In this document: positions 52,401 to 61,280 of the stretch, one piece after another
How the letters are laid out: each line of letters begins with the position of its first letter
How positions within the stretch are numbered: position 1 is the first letter of the stretch
NCBI RefSeq assembly: GCF_025399795.1
Contig: NZ_JAODTZ010000021.1
Span: forward strand, 86,367 to 150,366
From: Streptomyces rhizosphaerihabitans
GTDB lineage: Bacteria; Actinomycetota; Actinomycetes; Streptomycetales; Streptomycetaceae
DNA: 64,000 bases
Direction: 5' to 3'
The notes under the pieces: model-generated
Databases searched by the model: none
Told to the model about the DNA's origin: nothing
Seen by the model: the letters and a program-made list of their open reading frames with translations, nothing else
Translations under genes and position numbers: made by a program

Positions 52401-52926
52401 CGCCACCCACAGCAGAGCGCCTCGCAGGCGGACCTTTCCGGTCACCTTCAGCCTCAACGCGGCCTCAATGAGGCCCCAGAAGACCAGACCGAAGGCACAC
52501 GGGAGCATCTCGCCAGCTCGGAAAGGGTCCCGAACTCGCCCGCAGCGGACCTCCCTTCCAACGCGCAGAAACTCTGCCCCAGGTACTCGGGGCGCAGCCT
52601 CTGTGGCCGTTGTCGCAGGCCAGCACGTATACGCAGAGCATGACTCCGAGTCAACAATATGCCGAATCGATCAAGGCCCGCCAAGCCCAGCGAGGATGAA
52701 CAGCGGGCTCAGTCGGCTCGTCTCCATCGCGGCCCATTGATGGACAGGCCCCACCGGCCGCAGGGTTGACACGCGGCCATACTCGCTCACGTGAGGCCAG
52801 CCGCAGTCCGCCGCCCCCTTCCCACGCGCGATAAAGCAACGGAGTCGCTTCACGCAAGACATGCACGGAACGTCACCCGCTCGCTACCCTGAGATTCCAG
52901 GTTTTGGGTGCGACGGGGGGATAGAC
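52401..52926. other. Gene-poor region with dispersed repeats, 526 bp
   Basis: 52374-52480 resembles 54537-54640 over about 100 bases (shared cores gggacgttcccggcc, gcgcctcgcaggcgg, gcctcaacgcggcc). 52522-52560 carries the gaactcgcccgcagcgga repeat also seen near 54743 and 55078. No gene. Confidence 0.5.
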
Positions 52927-53349
52927 GTGGACGCTTTGACGCTTGCTGCGGCTTCCGCGGTGGTGGGGACAATGGCTACGCAAGCTTGGGAGCAGGCGCG
53001 CCAGGCGGTGGTGGCGTTTTGGCGGCAGCGGCATCCAGAAGAGGTCCCGGCCATAGACGCGGAACTCGTCTACGGTCACGCCCAAGTGACGGAGGCGCTG
53101 GCGGTCGGGGACCGTTCAGTCGAAGAGGCACTGATCGGCGATTGGCAGCGAAAACTCCGTCGACTCCTAACGGCGGACCCGACATTGGGCGCCGAGTTGC
53201 AGCGCGTACTTGACGAGGAGCTGACGCCGCTGCTGCCGGATGTCGAAGCCGCCCGGATCACCAAGATCAGGATGAGTGCCAAGGTCTCCGGTCACGGCAG
53301 GGCGTATATGTCGGCCCGCGACATGACGATCAACGAGGGTCCGTCATGA
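52927..53349 (+). CDS. Hypothetical protein, operon with membrane partner
   Basis: A 140-residue protein from GTG 52927 with a GGGGGG site upstream. The N-terminus VDALTLAAASAVVGTMATQA is a weak hydrophobic or amphipathic helix; the rest is helical with an acidic centre, then IRMSAKVSGHGRAYMSARDM, a beta-like end. Its stop overlaps the next gene (ATGA). Similar two-gene units near NTPase or effector-associated genes exist in Streptomyces, but I cannot name the family. Confidence 0.75.
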   Translation: MDALTLAAASAVVGTMATQAWEQARQAVVAFWRQRHPEEVPAIDAELVYGHAQVTEALAVGDRSVEEALIGDWQRKLRRLLTADPTLGAELQRVLDEELTPLLPDVEAARITKIRMSAKVSGHGRAYMSARDMTINEGPS

Positions 53350-53903
53350 CACAGGTACCGCCCTCATCTCCGCGCGAGGAGCCCGATCAACCCGAAATGT
53401 ACGCCGCAGTGAGCGACGACGGCATAGCACATATGGCCCTCGGTGACATGAAGGTGGACAACAGCTCACGCACCAAGCACATCTTCAAGCAGATGGGTGC
53501 ATTTCACATAGTGATGCTGGTGGCGGTCGCGGTTGTCGCGATCCTTTCCGTCGCATGGCTCGTCATACGCGTGACCGACGACAACGCAGGACCGTCGGAC
53601 ACAGCCCCCGTGAGCACAGAGATCACCATCGAGCCGAGTTCCGGTCCACTGGGGACCCCTGTGCACATCTCTGGCAGCGGCTTCGAACCAGGAAACATCG
53701 TGCAAGTGCTCTGCCAGGATCCAATGAGTCCGCAACTTGGCCAGTTTCGCGCTGCAGACGATGGTTCGTTCACTGGCGAGATCCGCATTCCACAGGATGA
53801 ATGGATCAGCCATGTTGGTATGCAACTCGCGATCGTCGCGGCCAGCGGACAGGCCCAAGACTCAGACCGACAGGGGTTGGCCTTCTTCGCGGTGCGCCGG
53901 TGA
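53346..53903 (+). CDS. Single-span membrane protein with IPT/TIG-like domain
   Basis: A 185-residue protein coupled by ATGA to the previous gene. The cytoplasmic N-terminus of about 50 residues shares the MAxGDMKVDN / SARDMTIN type beta motif with its partner's end. One membrane segment (IVMLVAVAVVAILSVAWLVI, about 55-75) is followed by an extracellular beta-sandwich domain (SSGPLGTPVHISGSGFEPGN). GC is lower than neighbours, suggesting acquisition. Function unknown. Confidence 0.8.
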   Translation: MTQVPPSSPREEPDQPEMYAAVSDDGIAHMALGDMKVDNSSRTKHIFKQMGAFHIVMLVAVAVVAILSVAWLVIRVTDDNAGPSDTAPVSTEITIEPSSGPLGTPVHISGSGFEPGNIVQVLCQDPMSPQLGQFRAADDGSFTGEIRIPQDEWISHVGMQLAIVAASGQAQDSDRQGLAFFAVRR

Positions 53904-53929
53904 GACGTCGTCTCCCGCACCTGGCGGCT

Positions 53930-54081
53930 GGAGCCCTCAGCAGGTCATAGATCTGGTGTCGCGCCAGAGCCTATTGGGGCTGCCGGAGGACTTCTCTGTC
54001 CACGTTCCGGAGGGTGGTGTAGTGACGCTGGCGGGCGATGGCTCCGGTGTCGTTGCTCATGGCAACCCAGGGGGACGGTGA
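53930..54081 (+). pseudogene. BON-domain protein remnant
   Basis: QQVIDLVSRQSLLGLPEDFS then VHVPEGGVVTLAGD resembles the start of a BON domain as found in actinobacterial CBS-BON proteins; the domain breaks off after 54050 and no start codon or CBS part is present. Low-to-moderate certainty. Confidence 0.4.
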
Positions 54082-54194
54082 GTCGCCGGCCGCCTCCGAG
54101 CCGCTCTGATTCCCGCCCGAGCTCGAGTCGCCGTAGGCGACGCGTCCGAGTTCAACTGTGAAGGTCGGGAGGGGCGGCGCCCTACCCCCGCGTC

Positions 54195-54440
54195 ATGCCT
54201 CACACCCTCCGTTCGGTCGACATCGAGGACGAGACCATCGCCGAACTGGAGATGCTCATCGGCTACGACGACCTGGTCGGCGAAGCGACGAGGATCAGCA
54301 ACCGACTGCGGGGCCCGCTGACGCAGATCCACCCGTCGCTGGAGCAGGTGCTGGGCCCGCGAGTCCAGCATCCGACCGTACTCAAGCTCGTGGACCAATT
54401 CGTTCGCCAGCACAGATCCGCAAAGAGGCTGCCGACGGCT
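54195..54440 (+). pseudogene. IS110-family transposase remnant
   Basis: MPHTLRSVDIEDETIAELEM, GEATRISNRLRGPLTQIHPS, LEQVLGPRVQHPTVLKLV match the central part of IS110 transposases, between the DEDD domain and the transposase_20 domain. Both ends are missing; the frame degrades after about 54420. Confidence 0.82.
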
Positions 54441-55518
54441 CCGCAGGCGCGCGCCCGGGATGCCCTCCTGGGCCGTTTCCAGTACGGGCAGTTTCCCCGC
54501 GCGCTACAACAGGGCCGCAATCGACGCCCACGCCTGGGGACGTTCCCGGCCACATCAGCGCCGCCCGCCACGCACAACAGGGCGCCTCGCAGGCGGCCCG
54601 TCGGAATACCTGCGGCCTCAACGCGGCCCCAACCACGCTCCCGCGCGCCGGTTCAAGCCGTTGCCGCCACCCACCCGAACTGAGGTCCGCCGCATTCCCA
54701 CAGGTCGGGGCAGCATCAACTGCAGCCGATGCAGACACCGTTGAACTCGCGAGCAGCGGATTCAATCCGTTGACCCAAAGCCCTGAATCCATGCCCTCGG
54801 TTTGGCGTTTCCGCAGGTCACAGGCCTGCGCGGTGGGGTGGGCGGGACTCGAACCCCCCGGCCGACGGATGATGAGTCCTTTGAGGATCTTGGCGGCCCT
54901 TGCCGATCTACGCCCATCCTTGGCGTTTTGGCTGGTCAAAGTGGGTGAGCTGTGTCGGCATCCATTCGCCTTGTCAGTCTGTTCCTATCCTTGCGTCCCG
55001 AACGCGTCCCCAATCGATCGCTCGGCCAACCCGGTCCGGCTGCGCCAAGCCGTTACCGTAGCCCGTAAAGGGGGCTCGAACTCGCGCGCAGTGGATCCCC
55101 TGGCCGCCTCCTTGTGGTGCACGGTCCGTCACCCCGGACCGCGGTGGTCACCGTGTTTCGCGCTGCCTGTCCAAGGATCACGCAGGGCACGGATGTACTC
55201 GCGCGGCATCATGTCCGGGCGTCGCCCGGGTACGAGGAACGGACGGCTGCCGGGCGTCTGCCGGACCAGGTCGAGGACTATGCTGCTGTTCGGGCGTCCC
55301 AGACCCTGGCGGCTTGTCGTTGCTCGACACAGATGGCTGCAGGGAGCGGACTCTTCGTCTGTGACCCGGCGCATCCCTGGAGGAACTGGGCGGGTCCGGT
55401 GTGCTGTCGGACCGGCCGTTGCTCCGCCGACCGTACGCCCTGCCGGCAGCGCGCCATGGGGCCGGGATCCCCGGCGTCACCCCGTCCGCTGCCGGATGGT
55501 CCACCGAATCGAGGCATC
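54441..55518. other. Gene-poor region with repeats, about 1.1 kb
   Basis: Holds copies of several dispersed repeats (54471-54500, 54537-54640, 54743-54765, 55078-55098) and at 54866-54892 the same coding-like sequence as at 46123-46150. A tRNA T-arm-like stretch (GGTTCGAGTCCC on the minus strand) lies at 54842-54853. From about 55230 on, the sequence is the leader of the STAS gene and matches the leader of the second STAS copy (62240-62500), including gactatgctg. No intact gene. Confidence 0.5.
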
Positions 55519-55944
55519 ATGCCCCGGCCGCAGCTCGCCGTCTACCGCCATGGCCGAGGGAAGCGGGTACTGATCACCCTGGCCGGTGAGATCGACCTGG
55601 AATCGACCCCCCTGGTACGCACGGCACTGGCGCGATGTCTGAGCGACGGCATCCGCACCATCGACATCGACCTCACCCCTGTCACCTTCTGCGACTGCAC
55701 CGGCCTCAACGTCTTCCTCCACGCCGCGCAGCAGACCACCGAGGCCGGAGGGACCCTGCGACTGCACCACCCGCCGCCGACACTGGGCCTGATCCTCGAC
55801 CTCACCGGCTCCGGGTTCCTGCTCCTCGACGATCCGCTCGGGTATCTGTCACCTCCGCTCGGGGATGTCCCGGCTCCGACCGCCCAGACCCCGCGGCGCC
55901 GGGCTGTTCCGCTTGCCTCTGCGCTCTCGGGTGATGCGCCGTGA
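55519..55944 (+). CDS. STAS-domain anti-anti-sigma factor, cassette copy 1
   Basis: A 141-residue protein from ATG 55519. The STAS fold is clear: VLITLAGEIDLESTPLVRTA, IDIDLTPVTFCDCTGLNVFL, GTLRLHHPPPTLGLILDLTG. The residue phosphorylated in this family would be the Ser/Thr after DC; here it reads CDCTGL with Thr. The C-terminal 40 residues are Pro-rich. It should be a substrate for PP2C phosphatases such as those in the window. Overlaps or abuts the acetyltransferase-like gene. Confidence 0.9.
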   Translation: MPRPQLAVYRHGRGKRVLITLAGEIDLESTPLVRTALARCLSDGIRTIDIDLTPVTFCDCTGLNVFLHAAQQTTEAGGTLRLHHPPPTLGLILDLTGSGFLLLDDPLGYLSPPLGDVPAPTAQTPRRRAVPLASALSGDAP

Positions 55945-56000
55945 CGGCCTGGGCGGGGCGGGGGCAGCCACGAAAGCCCCGTGGCTGCGAATCGTCCACT

Positions 56001-56609
56001 ATGGAAGCGGTCCGGTTACGTCGGGTGAACCGCGGGCTGGCACAGGATCTGAGCGGGAAGCTGACGGATCTGTATGTGGACTCCCACGAGACATCATCGC
56101 GTCCTGATGCGTACGGCCGTCCCAGCCGCCGACAGTTCCTGAACCGTCTCACAGCCGACATCCGGCGGCCGGGCTTCGCGATGGTGATCGCGGAGACGGA
56201 CGGACTGGTGGGATGTGTTTTCGGATTCCCGATGCTCAGCGACGCCTTCGGGTGGATCGGGTTCGACCGGGCCCTACCGCGCGGCGTCGAACAACTCGCA
56301 GCGGCCGACGGCATCTTCGCGATCACCGACATCCTGATCCCCCCGCACCCGCAGGACGCGCACGTGGCTCTCCGGTTGCAGGAGCGGCTGCTGGCCGACC
56401 ACCAGGCGTCATTCGGCGCCACCCTGGTGGACCGGGCCGATCACCCCACCCTCAACACGCTCCGTTCCTGGGGATGGCTGGACGTGGGAGCGTTCTGGAA
56501 GCCGACCGGCGCCACGCGGCTCCGGGCGCTGATCCTTCCCGTCGGCAAACCAACCTCCCTGAGGCCGGGGGGGCTTGCGCACGATGCCTGGACGCGGTGG
56601 CCTGGGTGA
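56001..56609 (+). CDS. GNAT-like acetyltransferase, cassette copy 1
   Basis: A 202-residue protein from ATG 56001; a GTG at 55941 overlapping the STAS stop is possible but codes for an atypical N-terminus. RRQFLNRLTADIRRPGFAMV, GLVGCVFGFPM, ALRLQERLLADHQASFGATL, and TLNTLRSWGWLDVGAFW follow the GNAT plan, although the acetyl-CoA loop is weak. Its stop overlaps the GTG of the GAF/ANTAR fragment (GTGA). Confidence 0.72.
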   Translation: MEAVRLRRVNRGLAQDLSGKLTDLYVDSHETSSRPDAYGRPSRRQFLNRLTADIRRPGFAMVIAETDGLVGCVFGFPMLSDAFGWIGFDRALPRGVEQLAAADGIFAITDILIPPHPQDAHVALRLQERLLADHQASFGATLVDRADHPTLNTLRSWGWLDVGAFWKPTGATRLRALILPVGKPTSLRPGGLAHDAWTRWPG

Positions 56610-56704
56610 GGCCCGACAGCCGGTCGGCCCGCATCCAGGTGCTGGTCGCCGAGGCGGCGGCCCTGCGTGGTGCCCGGATCGGTGTGGTGGACGTATGCAC
56701 ACGG
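56606..56704 (+). pseudogene. GAF-ANTAR protein fragment, cassette copy 1
   Basis: SRSARIQVLVAEAAALRGAR then IGVVDVCT matches the first 33 residues of the intact GAF-ANTAR protein at 63342 (SRSARIQALVAEQAALRGAR). After 56704 the match ends and the leader of the DUF5994 gene begins, so the gene was cut by deletion. The GTGA overlap with the preceding gene is kept. Confidence 0.8.
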
Positions 56705-56786
56705 TCGTCCCGCTCACACCTGGCAGGGGCCGCTGGGATCGGGCAGTCGTCCCTCCGGAGTCCACACAACAGCAGCGGAATCGATC

Positions 56787-57350
56787 ATGACGGCACTGAC
56801 GGACAGACCACGCCACGCCTGACACCGACCGACGGACGGGCCGGTTCGGAGATCCGTTCCTCCGTCAGCGCCTCGGTCGTGGTCACTTGCGACGGCCCGC
56901 CCGATTCGCCGCCCTGCGATGCACGCCGTGGACAAGACACTTCGGCACGGGACGGGTTGAGCGTACGGTCCGTTCGGCTGGTCCGAGGTGCCCGCCGCCG
57001 GGCATGTGGTGAACGTGGGTTGCTTCCTGGCCGAGCAGGACCCACATGAACTACTGCTGCTCTCCTACCACATGGGCCGCTGGAACCTCCTGGTGATCCC
57101 GCCGCGGACGGACCCCGTCTCAGCCGCCTGGCTGATGGCCGCCGCGAGCGACCCTCTGGGCACGTCGACCGCGAGCCGGCTGATGGCGGAGGCGGCTCGC
57201 CTGCGGACAGTGTCCGAGAGCGACCGGGCCGTGGAGGCGGTCTGGGACTCCGAAGGAGGACATGAGGTCCGCGGTCCGGCCGCACCTCCCGCACGTCCAC
57301 GGATCCCGCTCGCCACCGCCACGCTGCCGTGTCAGCCGGTGGGGAGGTGA
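56787..57350 (+). pseudogene. DUF5994 protein, frameshifted
   Basis: ATG 56787 reads MTALTDRPRHA then stops; the following LTPTDGRAG is in another frame, and from 56990 a third stretch reads AGHVVNVGCFLAEQDPHELL, LLSYHMGRWNLLVIPPRTDP and VSAAWLMAAASDPL to 57350. Together they correspond to a DUF5994 protein whose middle third is lost or scrambled. The last part alone is 120 residues and could still be expressed. Confidence 0.65.
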
Positions 57351-57465
57351 GGATCATGCAGACGTTCGTGATCCTGGCGATGTCGGTCCCGCGGTGCCCC
57401 TCATCCGCCCGCTCAACTCGCAGCACAGCGACCGCGTCGCCGCCTTCCTCACCATCCGCCCAGAG

Positions 57466-58776
57466 TCATCGCCCGGGACTGGTCCGTCCCGTCCGTGACG
57501 GTGCGGAGGCGTCGCTGAGGTCGGCGCCGGTGGCGGCGTCCCGCTGGGAGTGGCCGGTGCCGTGCCAGTCCAGGCACATGACGGTCGCGTCGTCTTCCAG
57601 GTGGCCATGGCCGGCGTCGACGATCGCCCCGATGAGGGCGCGAGCGGCTTCGCGGGGATGCAGGGCGCGGCTGCGGACGATCAGGTCCGACAGATCCAGG
57701 GCCTTGGCATTGCGCTCCAGCATGCCGTCCGTCAGCATCACCAGCCGATCCCCGGGCCGCAGGTCCAGCGACTGCACCCGGTAGGCGTGAGGGGCGTGGA
57801 AGCCGAACGGCCTATCGACCTTCGGAACGATCTCCCGTACCTGGCCGTCCCGCATCCGCAGCGGCCAGGGGTGGCCGGCGTTGACGAACTCGGTACCGCC
57901 GTCGAGCAGACTGATCCGCAGCAGCTGGCCGGTGACATAACCCTCGCGGCCGTGTTCCCCCACAGCACGGTCGGCTTCGTGGGCCTGCTCCTCAAGGCTC
58001 GCACCGGCCCTCCGTGCCCGGCGCAGGGCCCCGACCACGAGGGTGGCCAGGAGTGCGGCGTCGACGTCGTGACCCATGGCGTCGGTGATGGAGAGCTGGA
58101 CGGTGTCCCGGTCGATCACGTAGTCGAAGGTGTCACCTCCGACGTGGTCGGCGGGCTCCAGCGCCCCGGCGACCGCGAACTGCGCCGCCTCGCACGCCAG
58201 CGACGCCGGGAGCAGCCGGTGCTGGATCTCCGCGGCCAGGCTCAGCGGGGTGGTGCGACGGCCCCACTGGTAGACGTCGGTGAAGGAGCGGTTCGCGATG
58301 ACGATGTACGCCAGAGCGTGCGCGGTCTCGCCGACCTCCCGCATCACCTCCGCGTCCGGAGCCGCGGGCAGGAACAGTTCGAGGAGCCCGATGGCGTCCC
58401 CGCGGTTGGTCACCGGGGCGACGATCCGCACCAGCGCGCCCTCGCCCTTGTCCTCCACACTCGGCCGCTGGGTGCGGATCACGTTGTCGTACAGGGTGCC
58501 CCGCAGCGTGATGCGCCGGGCGGGTTCGTCGGTATCGACGCTGCCCGCCGCCCCCAGCCGTACGACGGAGCTACCGGTGAAGTCGGTGATGAGGAACGAC
58601 ACCGACACGGCCCCGAGATGTTCCTTGAGCATCCGCGCGACCACGTCGAGCGACTCCACCGGCGCCGCAGACTCCGCCGCCTCCAGCGTCCCCGCCAAGG
58701 TCATCGCCCCGCCCCGGCCACCCCCGCCCTTCGCAGGATGAGAGGCCCGCCCGCTGTCCGGCGCTCTTGCGGTCAC
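57466..58776 (-). CDS. GAF-PP2C (SpoIIE-type) phosphatase
   Basis: A 436-residue protein. A GAF-like domain (about 40-185, VSVSFLITDFTGSSVVRLG) is followed by the PPM/SpoIIE domain with HVGGDTFDYVI, SITDAMGHDVDAALLATLVVG, VNAGHPWPLRM, LMLTDGMLERN-type VMLTDGML and DDATVMCLDWHG. An ATG at 58704 is an alternative start. It probably dephosphorylates a STAS partner, for which the intact STAS gene at 55519 is the nearest candidate. Confidence 0.91.
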   Translation of the reverse strand: MTARAPDSGRASHPAKGGGGRGGAMTLAGTLEAAESAAPVESLDVVARMLKEHLGAVSVSFLITDFTGSSVVRLGAAGSVDTDEPARRITLRGTLYDNVIRTQRPSVEDKGEGALVRIVAPVTNRGDAIGLLELFLPAAPDAEVMREVGETAHALAYIVIANRSFTDVYQWGRRTTPLSLAAEIQHRLLPASLACEAAQFAVAGALEPADHVGGDTFDYVIDRDTVQLSITDAMGHDVDAALLATLVVGALRRARRAGASLEEQAHEADRAVGEHGREGYVTGQLLRISLLDGGTEFVNAGHPWPLRMRDGQVREIVPKVDRPFGFHAPHAYRVQSLDLRPGDRLVMLTDGMLERNAKALDLSDLIVRSRALHPREAARALIGAIVDAGHGHLEDDATVMCLDWHGTGHSQRDAATGADLSDASAPSRTGRTSPGR

Positions 58777-58969
58777 AGCGGCTCCTCACTGCTCGATGGC
58801 GCTCAGGACTCCGCCCCGCAGGCGCGAAAGACCTGTGCAAAGTCCAGCATCGGACACGTCACATTGCATCACGGAACCCCGGTTCCGCCCCGCCCACCAG
58901 CCTCTCCCGGACCATGTGCGACCAGGGCCCGTCCCCCGGGTCCTGCGCTTCGACATGCCCCGAACGCAG

Positions 58970-59323
58970 TCACGCGGCTGCCAGGACGATGGCCGTGTAG
59001 TGCGCCGTGAAGGCGGCGATGATCAGGAAGATGTTCGCGTGGTCCAGCCGACGCAGGACCGCTTCCCCGCGTGGACCCCACGTTCCGCGGTGGTAGACCG
59101 CGCTGGTACCGAACAGCAGGCAAGCCGACACCGCGTACACCGAGCAGACCCCCACTGCCGCAGCCGAGCGCGAAACGGCGATCAGGACGATGCCGCCGAC
59201 CAGCGAGAGCGGGAACACGTCGGCGTGCAGCCAGCCGCGCATCCTCGGCTTCAGCGCAGCCGCCGCACACTCCACCCCGCCTTCCAGCCGGCAGTCGGTC
59301 GGCTGCGCCGGCAGGCGCATCAA
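58970..59323 (-). pseudogene. Hemolysin III (PAQR-type) membrane protein, truncated
   Basis: The frame reads PRMRGWLHADVFPLSLVGGI, then YAVSACLLFGTSAVYHRGTW, then RRLDHANIFLIIA, the N-terminal half of Hly-III proteins including the HxxxD-type metal motifs. After NIFLIIA it ends with FTAHYTAIVLAAA and a stop, where four more membrane segments are expected. The 117-residue product is about half normal length. Confidence 0.75.
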
Positions 59324-59476
59324 CCACCGGAGTGCGCAGGACGTCGGGCGTGGTGCCGGGGGCGGGGCCGGGAGTGTCGTCCGTGTGCCGGCGGCTGAGT
59401 GTCTTCGGCGGTCATGCGCTCATATTCTTGAAATCGGCGGAAGAGTGCGATCCGGTGCGTCGCCGCGGACCGCGGG

Positions 59477-59809
59477 TCAGGTGCCGGCCGTGTGCCGGGA
59501 CGCGGTGCGGCGGTATTCGGCGTTGATGCGTTGGGCTTCTTCGAGCTGGTCTTCGAGGATGATGATGCGGCAGGCGGCCTCGATGGGGGTCCCGTGGTCG
59601 ACGAGTTCCCGGGCGCGCGCGGCGATCCGCAGCTGGTAGCGGGAGTAGCGGCGGTGCCCGCCTTCGGAGCGCAGTGGGGTGATCAGGCGGGCTTCGCCGA
59701 TGGCACGGAGGAAGCCCTGGGTGGTGCCGAGCATCTCGGCGGCCCGCCCCATCGTGTAGGCGGGGTAGTCGTCGTCGTCAAGACGGCCGAACGAAACGTC
59801 TGCTGTCAC
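59477..59809 (-). CDS. MerR-family helix-turn-helix regulator
   Basis: A 110-residue protein from GTG 59809 with AGAGGT upstream. YTMGRAAEMLGTTQGFLRAI, then LITPLRSEGGHRRYSRYQL, is the MerR DNA-binding domain; a coiled dimerisation helix follows (IIILEDQLEEAQRINAEYRR). There is no effector domain, as in small MerR proteins of Streptomyces. The stretch in front of it (59860-60600) is unusual and non-coding. Confidence 0.9.
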   Translation of the reverse strand: MTADVSFGRLDDDDYPAYTMGRAAEMLGTTQGFLRAIGEARLITPLRSEGGHRRYSRYQLRIAARARELVDHGTPIEAACRIIILEDQLEEAQRINAEYRRTASRHTAGT

Positions 59810-60091
59810 TTGCACCTCTCTGCGGTACGCGTCGAGGGGCCCTGGCGCCAATGGCACCAGGGCCCCGAAGGAACTGCAACACCATCTGCCGGCCCTAGTA
59901 CTTCGCCGGCCTTCTGTTTCCGCGGACCCGACCGAAATGCTGCCGGGGGCGCGGGGATCGCGGTTGCTTGACCGGAGACCACCTCACTATCGATGTCCTG
60001 CGGTACCCGGGCTCAGCATTTCCGCCCGGGCGATCCTGATGGCGCCTGCCTCCTCCGTTTCTTCCCTCTGGGATCAATCACTTACCTACTG

Positions 60092-60436
60092 CTGGTACTG
60101 CTCTACTGCGTATTGCTCTGTGGCCTGAGACAGCGCCACTCTTCGCCAGCCAGCCCCGTCGCCCGTCCTGCGTCTGCTCCGGCTTGGAACCCCACTGCCG
60201 AACCTCCCGGTGCGCGCGTCCGCAGCCGACGCCTTCACCGAGGTGCTGCTCATTGCCTTCACTGCTGGTACTGCGAACTGCACTTACGGGTAATGCCACT
60301 GCGGTACTGCTCACGGCAACCCCTGATCACTGCGGGCCACCCGGTCCGGTCGTCAGTCCCGTCGCCGTCCTGCAACAACCCTGGCTTCGAAACTCCACCA
60401 CCGCACCGTCCTGCGAACTGCAACTGCGGTACTGCT
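60092..60436. repeat. Dispersed actgcKgtactgc motif, at least four copies
   Basis: Copies at about 60092 (actgctggtactgc), 60263 (actgctggtactgc), 60299 (actgcggtactgc) and 60423 (actgcggtactgc), with weaker gaactgca-type partners between. Each contains the palindrome-like core GTAC. Spacing is irregular. Confidence 0.7.
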
Positions 60437-60802
60437 GCCCGGCAGTTCGTCTCTGCCGGGCCCTGCTGTCCCTCTGGACTACGAGAGAAACCATAACCAG
60501 GCGATCACCCAATGTCTACTCCAGCCAACATAGATTTTCGCGTGTTTGACGGTGGGGTAATCGACCTCGAACGGCGACGGGTCGGGACGCGGCCGTCACT
60601 GCCCGGTCAGCGGCTGCAGGACGGCGGGATGCGGTGGGTGTAAGCCGACGTCACCCGTGGGCCATGTCCCCGGTGCCGGATGGATCACGTAAGCCATAGG
60701 AGAGCGCGATTGATGCGACGCTCGGGAAAAGTACGAGTCACGCCACCCGCAGTAACATGGATGGTGGGTTGGCTCACTCTCACGTGCAGCCGCCCGGAAG
60801 GG

Positions 60803-60830
60803 CGACTCCGGCGTGTTTGCGCCGGAGTCG
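60803..60830. terminator. Perfect 11-bp hairpin, terminator-like
   Basis: CGACTCCGGCG / CGCCGGAGTCG with a six-base loop. A T-poor tail follows on either side. No obvious upstream gene ends at it, so it could also be part of a leader RNA. Confidence 0.5.
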
Positions 60831-60923
60831 TTGTCACAGCCGAACTGGCGGTTCCGGCCAGGCCGCGACCTTCCAAAGGGCGCGGCTCGCACCGATGGGC
60901 GTCCCGCTCAAGAGGGACAGCGC

Positions 60924-60995
60924 ATGATCCGGGCAGCCGAGATCCGCGAGTGGCGCACCCCTGACACGGGCTGCCGGCTGTACGACGGGGTGGCC
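60924..60995 (+). pseudogene. PRC-barrel-type protein, N-terminal fragment
   Basis: ATG 60924 with GAGGG upstream; MIRAAEIREWRTPDTGCRL resembles the start of PRC-barrel proteins but the domain does not follow. It is cut within 25 codons by the 3' end of the opposite gene. Low certainty. Confidence 0.3.
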
Positions 60996-61001
60996 TACCG
61001 G

Positions 61002-61280
61002 TCACCCGCGGCGTTCGTGGTCCCGACGGTCCTCGCGCCTCCAGCGCGCCCGGTTCTGTCGGCTGTAGAGGCGGTCCCAGCGGTCCTGCCGGTCTCGGCG
61101 CTCCTGATAGTCCCGGTAGCCCTTGCGGTCGGAACCGTCGCCACGGATCCAGCCTCCCCCGCGATCTCGGCCGTAACGGGTGGCGCCGAAGAGCAACGCG
61201 GCCGCGGCCACCCACCAGAGGGGATTGAGAAAGCCGAGGCCGAACAGGACGACGATCGGCACGAGAAACAGAACGAACAC
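61002..61280 (-). CDS. Small membrane protein with basic tail
   Basis: A 92-residue protein from GTG 61280 with GGGGAGG nine bases upstream. Two hydrophobic segments (VFVLFLVPIVVLFGLGFL and LWWVAAAALLFGA) are followed by a highly charged Arg/Asp-rich tail (GYRDYQERRDRQDRWDRLYS). Tails of this kind are frequent in small stress-related membrane proteins of Streptomyces. Function unknown. Confidence 0.75.
   Translation of the reverse strand: MFVLFLVPIVVLFGLGFLNPLWWVAAAALLFGATRYGRDRGGGWIRGDGSDRKGYRDYQERRDRQDRWDRLYSRQNRARWRREDRRDHERRG

Larger units (their letters stand above)
59858..60923. other. Gene-poor region upstream of the MerR gene, 1.07 kb
   Basis: No gene with coding bias. It contains at least four copies of an actgc(t/g)gtactgc motif (see repeat entry) and a perfect 11-bp hairpin at 60803-60830. 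GC is lower than the rest of the window. It may be a long 5' leader of the minus-strand MerR gene. Confidence 0.5.

Noticed and set aside
54840..54895. tRNA-Met 3' half as an integration attachment site
   Set aside because: GGTTCGAGTCCC and a CTCATCA loop-like piece line up like a tRNA 3' half on the minus strand, but the T stem has a mismatch, no 5' half exists, and the same 26 bases occur at 46123 in a coding-like context. No integrase gene is nearby.
60078..60540. Several 60-170 codon frames in the region upstream of the MerR gene
   Set aside because: Composition is irregular, repeats of gtactgc create QY/ST-like runs, and no frame has typical third-position GC; treated as non-coding.
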